Positions 56,186 through 64,000 of a stretch of 64,000 nucleotides of DNA are shown piece by piece. The notes beneath the pieces are model-generated. The model had not been told where the DNA came from, did no database searches, and saw only the letters and a program-made list of their open reading frames with translations. Positions within the stretch are counted from its first letter, which is position 1. The number at the start of each line of letters is the position of its first letter. The translations under genes and the position numbers were made by a program. Origin of the DNA: Podochytrium sp. JEL0797 (lineage: Eukaryota; Chytridiomycota; Chytridiomycetes; Chytridiales; Chytriomycetaceae); NCBI GenBank assembly GCA_027596195.1, contig JADGJG010000018.1:26442-90441 (forward strand), given 5' to 3'.

Positions 56186-56429
56186 TTTCCCAAAAATTCG
56201 ACAGCTATGGTTTGTATTGCATTTTATTTGGGTGAGCACCGCGATTCTCATACTTCGCTCTTGTTTTCGACAGGGTTCTGTTTGTCGAAACGCGACACTC
56301 TCGATCACGCAGATGTCAAAAAACTCTTGGCCTTCTTTTGGCTTCTCGCGGGCTTGGTAATGCAGATTTGTCTGATTTTCTCTCGATTCGAGTTTCTAAC
56401 GCGTTCTTGTTGAATCAGGACTTGTTTCA

Positions 56430-57050
56430 GGCACGTTTGAGGCCGCCAAGGGCCCGGCCGACGTCGTAAAACTCGTGGCACCTTGCAGGCAGAAGATATC
56501 CATCGGTGGTCGTGGGAGGTACCCGCTTGTCTTAGCAGGACATTCTGTGGTTGCAACGATCGCCAGCCGATCTCCAGATTGGTATATGGGTGGAAACTGC
56601 TGTGGACTCAAGCAAGGCGTATCAAGGCATTCTCACTCGGATTTTGGAATGATGGCCCAGAAAAACACAAGGTAACGCGATATTCTTTTGATTCTCACTC
56701 ATCAAAGCTCCTTGTTATTTAAGACAATCACGCGACGACGATTCTCTTTTCCACTGCCCTTCAGGTTTATCTTTATTTCCTGTTCCATTGATTGTTTTGA
56801 TTGCGACCGCTTTCCCTCGGTTTTTGGAATGAAGAGCCAGCAAAATACAAGGTAACGCGATCATTCTTATGATTTTTACTCATCAGAGTTCGTTTTATTT
56901 TAGACGCGACGGGACGATGCGCGCTTCAATTGACTCGATTTCCTTTCAAATATCGCAATCTCCAAGCCTTCGATCCAGACTCACACAGGCACGCGTGCCT
57001 GTGTGGGGCCCTGTCCGGGGGGTGTAAGTAACTTTATTTTTCGTGTTTTT
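56430..57050 (+). repeat. Dispersed repeat family R2, copy 2, inverted relative to 40 kb
   Basis: Contains a module at about 56440-56715 with HSHSDFG in a plus frame, a second shortened module at 56800-56900 with the same GGTAACGCGAT junction, then a perfect 24-bp palindrome (56982-57005) followed by GGGGCCCTGTCCGGGGGG and TGTAAGT. Layout equals the minus-strand copy at 40.0-40.96 kb. Confidence 0.65.
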
Positions 57051-57297
57051 TGAGCAGTTACTGATCACACGTTCCAATATGTATGCCTTCCTGACGCCCG
57101 GAATCCAATGGTTACGCATTTATATGTATTCTTTTGATTTTCCAAATAAACCGGATATATTGTCATTTTCTATTTCATCGAACCCCGTTATGCAATTTAG
57201 AAGCCCAAAGCTTCCAATTAAATGAAACTAAAAACGCCAATCAGTGGCAGATATAATGCCAAATGGCAATAAACGCTTCAATATAATGATCAAATGA

Positions 57298-57575
57298 ATA
57301 ATGAGTGTGTAATCAGTCTCAAATTTTCCCAAGTCATTCCATCTGCGACTTTTCCAGGAATTAGATGAATCGTGATAATTAATATTATAGGCGATTGAGA
57401 CATGCGAGAAGATATTTCCGGCTGGTATTCTGTGTTTATTAGAAATCTGACGCCCAAAACAATCATCCTTCCGACTCTCAGTCCCCCGTGCTCCCATGAT
57501 ATCAGTCATCCAATCGCATTTCAGATATCTTCCCACTATCGAAATCCTGCACCCATTATTCGGTGGGTGTGTGCA
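57298..57575. repeat. Direct repeat, copy 2 (partner 55909-56185)
   Basis: See copy 1. The right end of this copy runs into the stop-codon region of the LRR relic that begins at 57536. Confidence 0.75.
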
Positions 57576-58700
57576 AAAATTCGACAGCCACGGATGTCGA
57601 CGAATTTCGCATCTTCATTCTTCCAAACCGTCCATCGCAACTCGTAAAGTGACGTGAGCTGAGGATCATTCCCGGTAAGCTGTTCCCCCGCGAAAGAGAG
57701 ACCTTGCTGACGCTTCAACAGCCCGACGACCGACACACCAGCTTCTCGAGGTCCGAGACTTTCACCACCAGTCACTTGTGTGCTAGATCTGTTGAGAACG
57801 CGCAAGAACTTGAACTTTTCAACAACTGCAATATCGGTGATGCCGATGTCGGCACAATGAAACTCCTCAAGACAGACGAGACTGGTCAAACTCGAAAGAG
57901 GGTTGATTATATCGACAAAAGTGCCCGAGATGTCGAGGTACTTTATCTTTGTCGACATTGACAAATCTCTGACAGAGGCGACGCGTGTGTTGTGAGACGC
58001 GTGAAGTTGGCCAAAGTCATGGAACTGCCCTCCAACAATTCTACATCCGTTTCGACCAGCTCCAATTCCTGTAGAAGCTGCATGCCGCTTAGGAGGTGAA
58101 AGTCGTTGAACGCGGATTTGCTGAGATTCAAAACTTGGAGCCGTGTCAACACGGAGATCGGAGAAATGTCTGCGACCCCGGCCGCTCCTTCAAGGTACAA
58201 CTTCACCAGCTGCTTCAATTCACCAAGGGGTTTGATGCCCTTCATTCCCGGAGACCGCAGCGTAAGACGGTAAGGGAAGTGAGGTCCTTCGAGGTTGTCA
58301 GCAGCTCCATGCCACGGAATGGCGAATAGTTGAAGTTGGTGATGCGAAGATGCTGCAGCTGTTGAATCTGAGAAAGAACACGCAGGTCCGCGAGATTTGT
58401 GATTTCGAGCGATTTGAGATGCTTTGACAGGAGGGGCAGAGAATTGACACCTTTGGCGGAAGAAGAGAAAACACAGCGATGGAACAATGCGAGAGAGATC
58501 CGTTTGAAGCTCAGCGGCGGTGTGGGTATGGGGAACGAATAGCACGCATTTGGATAGGGCAAAGAGGCGGGCGTGGGCGAGGTATTGACAGGTGGAGAGG
58601 AGGCGGAGGTTATACGTGGGAGATATAAAGTCGGCGTTCACGCGGTGGACCACAAGGAGTGTGTGGACGGTGGGGTCCTTCCAGGCGATGTCGCTGCTTC
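57536..58700 (-). pseudogene. Decayed F-box-like/LRR gene
   Basis: Leftward from 58700 the F-box-like start (VHTLLVVHRVNADF, then RLLSTCQYLAHARLFALSK) is in one frame. The next repeats (SKHLKSLEITNLADLRVLSQ, IQQLQHLRITNFNY) are in a second, the following ones (LGELKQLVKLYLEGAAGVAD, LTRLQVLNLSKSAFNDFHLL) are back in the first, and the last (STKIKYLDISGTFVDIINPL, VLNRSSTQVT) are in a third. At least three indels separate them. It is the most complete family member here, with about eight repeats, and it shows that the ancestral gene ran F-box-like to LRR. Confidence 0.7.
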
Positions 58701-59136
58701 CGGATATTTTTCGGACGAGAATTCACTAAAAGATGGATGGATGCTTTTTGAATCAAGAAGTAACTGGATTAGATCCCCCTCACCCTTTTTCTTTCTCCAT
58801 CATCGTTTTAATATCCAATTTGAGCTGCGTCCACCCACGCGAAAACTCACAAGAACTCAAGCGTTTCGATTATAATTTATTCACTTCATGGCACCACAAC
58901 ACGCCATCCACCCTCTTCTTGCTCCCTCTCACTCCCTCCCGTTATTTGAATTTCATGGCCGTCGATTTGTTTTTTGACTCTCCGTCGCCCGCCGGGCTGC
59001 CGTGTCAGAATGCGGACAGGCGGGTGGCAAGAGCACGTCCATTGCCAGAGAGAAAAATGATTGGAATAATCTTGGCAGCGCCTGCAGAAACAAATATAAA
59101 AAAACAGATGATACACGCACACGCACGCAAAGCCCC

Positions 59137-62100
59137 TCAACCCCACACATCCTCAATATACCGACTCTCCAAAAATTCCTCCACCTCCCCTTCCCCCATC
59201 CCACCAATCTGCACCACCACCTTCTCCAACGCATGTCTCACATCCTTCGCCATACCCCCCGCAGCTCCACAAACATACACCTTCCCACCCCTCTCATTCA
59301 ACAACTCCCACAACAACACGCCTTGCTCCACAATCAAATGCTGAACATACTTTTTGCGGTCCGTCTTGGAACGCGAGAAAGCGATATGCGATGCGGTTAA
59401 CACGCGGTCTGAGACGTAGGTTTCGATTTCTTTTTGGTAAATGAAGTCGTCTTGGTTGCGGCAGCCAAAGAAGAGGTGGGTTTCGGAGGTGGGAGCGGTG
59501 AATCCCTTGGCTTTGCGGTCTTGCAAGAATCCCTGTGAGAGAAAGACGCGTAATTATGTCAGCTCAGCGACCAGGCTAAACAGCAAATAATATTGCACAT
59601 ACCATGAACGGAGCAATCCCAGTCCCCGCACACACCATAATCAATGGCACAGCCGCATCCTCAGGAGCTCTGAAACTGTCCTTGCAGCTCTTGACATTTG
59701 CCACCAACTTGACACTCTCCTTTCCCGCGACACGATGAAAGAACCCACTTGACTGGCCGAAGTACGTTTTCCCACCCACAACATCCTCCACAACCCCCAC
59801 CGCGAGCGACACCTTGTCCTTCATCACGAGAGGAGACGACGCGATCGAGTAGCGTCTTGGAACCATGGATGACACGCTGCAGAGGAGCTCGGCGAGGGAA
59901 ACGTTGACGGAGGGGTAGGAGGCCATGAGATCCAACAGCGTACGGTTCTTTTTGAGGAAGGCATCGAATTCTTGTTTCGAGGCGGGTGTGATGAGGAGTT
60001 TGAGCGCGTCTGCGGCGGAGACGTCGGAGGGTTGGAGCTTTTGGGCAAACAGGGATACGATGAGACGCGTGGGTGGGCTGAGGAGGTCGGCGCGGTGAGT
60101 CAACACGTGGCGGAGGGTGGTGGGAGTGTTGAGGGGGAGTGAAGCAGCAACGGAACGGGTCGAGGCGAGTGAGGCAGTGTCAATTTCGGTAGGGATGAAT
60201 GTCGCGTCGAGAGCCAATCCGAGACCTTGCGCAACGGATTCAACGATTTCAGCGTCGTTCTGTGGGAACACTTCGAGGTGGTCTCCTGGAAGGTATTCCG
60301 AGCTGACTGAGATTTCGAGGTGGCGAGTGGATCTGTGGGAGGCGGCTGTGTTTTGGAGTTCGCGGTTTTCGAGGAGGGTGGAAGTCAAGATGTTTTCGGC
60401 GTCGAGACGGGCAGAGGCCCAAGCTGGGTCGTGGGGCTTCACGGTGGTGAACGAGAAACCGTCCGTGATGCCAACAGGTTTCGTTTCCTGCGTGGTGAGT
60501 GCTCCTCCTCCAAACTTGGAAACGAAAGTGTCATACAACGAGTGAGTGAATTCTGGAAATCGAGGCAGTTAGAATTATTCAAGAATCGGCGATTCCAATA
60601 CACAACAACAAAAACAAGCCATACCAGCAAAATCGCCATCAATATCCTCATTCGCATCTCCCGCACCAGCATCCAGAAACCTCACACCACCCAACTGCTC
60701 CAACGCGGCATTCACTTTGGTCGGGAAAGCCTGGTACGTTCTCCACTGCTTGTTCCCACACCCAAACACGCCGAAATGCACCCCCTTCAACGGCTGTGCG
60801 TTCACAACCGATTCCGAAGACATCCATTTGTCAAACTCGCTCGCGTTGTCGGGTGGGGTGCCGTTGTACGTCGCAGTGACGACGAGGATGAGATGTCTGA
60901 CGATGGCAGTGGCGGCAGCGCCGGGGCTGGATGGAGCAGTCGCGCTCTGAAGGCGGTCCGCGTGTTTGGACACGAATGCGTCCAAAGAAGAAACAGCCAC
61001 ATCTTCGAACCCGAGTTTCTTGGCCTTCGCGGCAATCGTGTTGGCAAAATCGAGCGAGGTTCCAGAGTTGGTGCCGTACAACAGCGTAACTGGTGGGAAC
61101 GGGATGTTCATTGGCTTCAAGGAGGTCACGGAAGGTGGGGAAGCTGCGGATCCAACGACGGAACCTTTCAGGTCAGCCACGATGGTCTTGTTTGGCGCTG
61201 GCAAATTCGTCTGTGGCTTGACCCTCATCCACATGTTGACGGGTGCAGTGGTTGGGTTGTTCGGGTCGTACGACACGGCGGAAGCGTCCACCGTTTCGAA
61301 TCGGAACTTGCGCAGGAACTTGGCGAGTCCGATTTTGGCTTCCTGCATGGCAAACTGGCGACCAATGCATCCGCGTGGGCCGATGGAGAAGGGGAGCCAC
61401 GAGTAGATGCTGCGTTTCGATTCGTTTTCGGGGAGCCAGCGGTCTGGGTCGAAGGTTTCGGGAGATTCAAACACGTCGGGGTTGTGGTGCATTGCGTCTG
61501 TTGCGCGTATGGATGAGGTGAATACGTGAAATTGAACGGATCATGCAATCGAAAATAACCTACCAACAGCAATGGTCGCTGGAGTTCCACTCTTGACCGT
61601 GTAACCACCAGGAAGATGAACATCGCGACGAGCAACTTTCCCAACCACACGTAGGGGAGCGTGGTAACGAAGCGTCTCCTTCAAAACACGCTCAATGTAC
61701 ACGAGCTCGCTGATTTGCTTATCGGACGGGTTCTCATCCGAGATACCCACGTTCACGATTTCTTGGAGACAGGCGGTGAGGATGGCGGGGTGTTGGTCAA
61801 GTTCGAAGAGGGCCTGTTTTGGGGGGTATGGTGAGCAATTGGGGGAAAGGCTCAGCCTATGGCGTTTAATACCCATGAGAGCGTGTTGGAGGTAGTCTCG
61901 TGGCCAGCAATCAAAAAAGTCATGACTGGGAAAAAATGGCGGAATCAGAATGATGCTTTGCGAGAGCCCCCGATACGCTCAAAAGGGGGCAAGAAACACA
62001 CCTTGGTCGCGAATCAACTCATCCGACATTCCCTTCCCTTCTTCCGTCTTTTCAACCAACATGTACGTCAGCAAATCTTGAGGGACATCCTCCTTGTTGG

Positions 62101-63328
62101 CAATTTGCTGCTTGCGGATCTTGACGACGCCCTCAACGATCGAATGCATCAATTTGAGCTCACGTTCATAGCGATAGTTAGCACTGAGTGGGAGCGACTT
62201 GTAAATCTAAAAATATAAAATTGGAGTGAGTTGCGGATTCGATTCGAACAAGTAAAAAGTAAAAACACGAAAACCCCACAAACCTTCATACTCTTTGCGC
62301 GATTCACACCCTCCTGCAAACAAAACTGCATTGACAAAATGAACGGATGAACGGGTCGGTCCTTGTCATCCAACAGCCCGAAATCGTACCCGAATCCCGT
62401 CTTGCCGATCGTTTCGAACGTGAAATTCGTCATCCATCGGTTGATGAGCATCTTCTCGCCGGATGACGCGTATTGGGCGAAAATGGCATTCGCTTTGTCA
62501 GCGAGGGTCGACATTTCCAGGGCGTATGCTTTAATGGCTTTCGGGGAGAAGGCGGGCATGAGGAGCTTGTGGCCAAGAACCCAATCGGCATCGTCGGCTT
62601 CGCTGGTGAAGAGACCTTGACCTGAAATAGTTGATTCGAGTATATTTTCGATCAGAATCCGACAAAAAGGAGGCGATAATCTTTAGCGAAAAGCAGTTCC
62701 TCACCTCCAACTGGTTTCATCTCAGCCAATGAAGTTCCTTCAACGTGTTTCCAAAAGTCTGGACCTTCCGTGGCAAAGAGTTCGGCGTATTTCGGGTGCG
62801 CGGTTTGGATTCTTTCGGTTCCCAAAATGTTGAGGCGAATCAAGGGACCATATGTGTTGAAAAGAGCGCGGAGTTGGTTCAAAGGGTCGGGAAACACGTC
62901 GTACAAGTTCCCTGTGATTAAAAATCAAAAAACGGGTTAATTGATAGCCCATGTGCGGGGATTTCTATATTGATCGAGTTGCTCACCAAATAGAAGGGAT
63001 CCGCGGGGACCCGGAATCGCGTTCCCACACGCCTCTGCAGCAACCACCACCACCAGGTCTTTGGCCTTGACCTCCTCGAACGAGGTGAGCGGAGTTCCAT
63101 GAATGTCTTTGAAGACGAGGGTGGGGGAATCGATCTTGAGGCGTTGGAGAACGTCGAAGCGGAGTGCGTCCAGAGTTTTGTACTGTTGGAGGTCGAACGT
63201 GTGGCCCTCCTGCCATGGGATCAAGTAAAGAAAAAAGTTGGAGATTAAAAGAAGCGGTAGGAGTTGAGACTCACTGTCTTGAAGTTCTCTTCGCGGCCGG
63301 AGGGGACAACAATCAACGGAGTCGGCAT
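59137..63328 (-). CDS. Self-sufficient cytochrome P450-reductase fusion (CYP505-type) with an N-terminal doublecortin/ubiquitin-like domain, copy 2
   Basis: Ten exons (63328-63275, 63209-62987, 62911-62705, 62621-62284, 62206-62002, 61925-61873, 61813-61564, 61497-60625, 60552-59603, 59532-59137) sum to 1183 codons, 1182 aa, all in phase. Residues 1-85 look like a beta-grasp (YKTLDALRFDVLQRLKID, FKDIHGTPLTSFEEVKAKDL). The P450 begins at IPGPRGSLLFGNLYDVFP and has the I-helix AGHETT, K-helix ETLR and heme loop FSIGPRGCIGRQF (Cys about 486). FMN binding follows at TLLYGTNSGTSLDFAN (about 590). The reductase end has RRYSIASSP (FAD), CAGTGIAPF and FFGCRNQDDFIY (NADPH). Family knowledge: CYP505 enzymes hydroxylate fatty acids at subterminal carbons in one polypeptide, using NADPH and oxygen. 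No membrane anchor. Substrate not shown. Confidence 0.96.
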
Positions 63329-63679
63329 TGTGCGAAAGGGGCTTTGTTGAAAGTTTTTAGCTGAATGAAGAGAAAGTGGGATTTTGTGTGAGGAGAGGTC
63401 GCGATGGGTTGATTGGTACATACCGGGGGGGTGTGTTTTTCCACAGGTTTTTTTTGCAGTGTCGACATTCGTCGTGCACATTCGCCACTCAGATGAAATT
63501 ACAAATCAAGGCTCAATTTGGCATCAATTTAGTGTCAATTTAGATTGACAACACAATGTTTTTCGTCATGCAAAGCGATAGCCCGTATAGAGTTGCGAAC
63601 GAGAGTTCTGATCCTTGACGAGTGTCTTCATTTTGCAAAGTATTTACTCAAGAATTAAATATTCATTTTCGGTTCCTGC

Positions 63680-64000
63680 CACGACAGCACGTCATCGATC
63701 CTCTTCTTCCTCACTCTCACTCCAATCCGTATCGCCTTCGTAATATTGAACATCAAGATTCTTCAAACCACCCAAACACGCGACACCCAACGCATCCTTT
63801 CCACACCAAAGATTGGCAAGGTTTTGCAGCGGAGACAAGTTCAAGCTCTTTGTGTGAGGCACGATCGACTACTGGAGGTGGTAGCATTTGGCGAGAGGCG
63901 TCAGTTCACGCACTTTCGTGCTTCTGATGTGGAGGACCTCGAGGCTGGGTAAAAGAGACAGTGGGTGGATGTCGGCCAGTGTTAGTGGGGTGGATGACGC
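63680..64000 (-). pseudogene. Decayed LRR gene at window edge, partner of the 35.4-kb relic
   Basis: Leftward from the edge: STPLTLADIHPLSLLPSLEV, LHIRSTKVRELTPLAKC, a TAG stop near 63870, then SLNLSPLQNLANLWCGKDAL and GGLKNLDVQYYEGDTDWSES with an acidic end and stop. The upstream part lies outside the window. The acidic C-terminus resembles that of the relic at 15.6-16.1 kb. Confidence 0.65.

Larger units (their letters stand above)
58946..64000. repeat. Segmental duplication, copy 2 (partner 30617-35710)
   Basis: Same order and strand as copy 1: 3' flank, P450 fusion, promoter side, LRR relic. The right boundary lies beyond the window. Confidence 0.9.

Noticed and set aside
56982..57030. 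Helitron 3' terminus
   Set aside because: A hairpin near a conserved end suggested it, but the end is not CTRR, no target A/T site or Rep/helicase fragment is seen, and the conserved GTAAGT looks more like a splice donor.
60320..61516. Long plus-strand open frame (398 codons) opposite the P450 fusion, with a twin at 31876-33162
   Set aside because: It is antisense to well-supported exons, crosses their introns and has no protein-like domains. It exists because of codon bias in the real gene.

Overview
The window is nuclear DNA of a fungus, most likely a zoosporic (chytrid-type) one. Genes are broken by short GT-AG introns (about 45-110 nt; one of 417 nt), there is a eukaryotic initiator-type tRNA-Met, and the families are fungal: kexin, CSC1/RSN1 (DUF221), a CYP505-type P450-reductase fusion, GH20 and a SUR7-like membrane protein. 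A GABA-B-like class C receptor and an F-box/LRR family fit a chytrid better than a yeast or mould. The clade is inference.

Layout. 0.1-3 kb: a decayed F-box/LRR gene and a four-helix SUR7-like gene. 3.8-6.7 kb: kexin gene 1 with one greatly enlarged intron. 6.9-7.8 kb: a small non-autonomous DNA transposon with perfect terminal inverted repeats and a candidate target duplication, beside degenerate Cys-rich small genes. 8.8-12.7 kb: a putative glycosyltransferase, a Gly-rich membrane protein and a SnoaL-like gene, the last two each with a broken paralogue alongside. 13.1-15.5 kb: kexin gene 2, with the same exon plan as gene 1. 16.2-25.2 kb: three CSC1/RSN1-type channel genes in tandem with identical intron positions. 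25.6-30.6 kb: a Pro-rich hypothetical protein, tRNA-iMet and a class C receptor. 30.8-35 kb: copy 1 of a P450-reductase fusion, broken by a 7-nt deletion. 37-39 kb: a Cdc20/Fizzy-type WD40 gene. 39-52 kb: gene-poor DNA with dispersed repeats, gene relics and a shortened 5S rRNA sequence. 52.5-54.5 kb: a secreted GH20 hexosaminidase with a TATA box. 54.6-58.7 kb: repeats and another decayed LRR gene. 59.1-63.3 kb: intact copy 2 of the P450 fusion, followed to the window edge by the same LRR relic found behind copy 1.

The main theme is duplication followed by decay: paired kexins, a CSC1 triplet, a roughly 5-kb segmental duplication carrying the P450, paired small genes with one broken member, and at least five F-box/LRR relics. 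The most unusual gene is the P450 fusion: its first ~85 residues look like a doublecortin/ubiquitin-like beta-grasp domain ahead of the P450, FMN and FAD/NADPH modules. Exon models marked as checked below were tested by intron phase: the exon lengths sum to a multiple of three with one open frame throughout.
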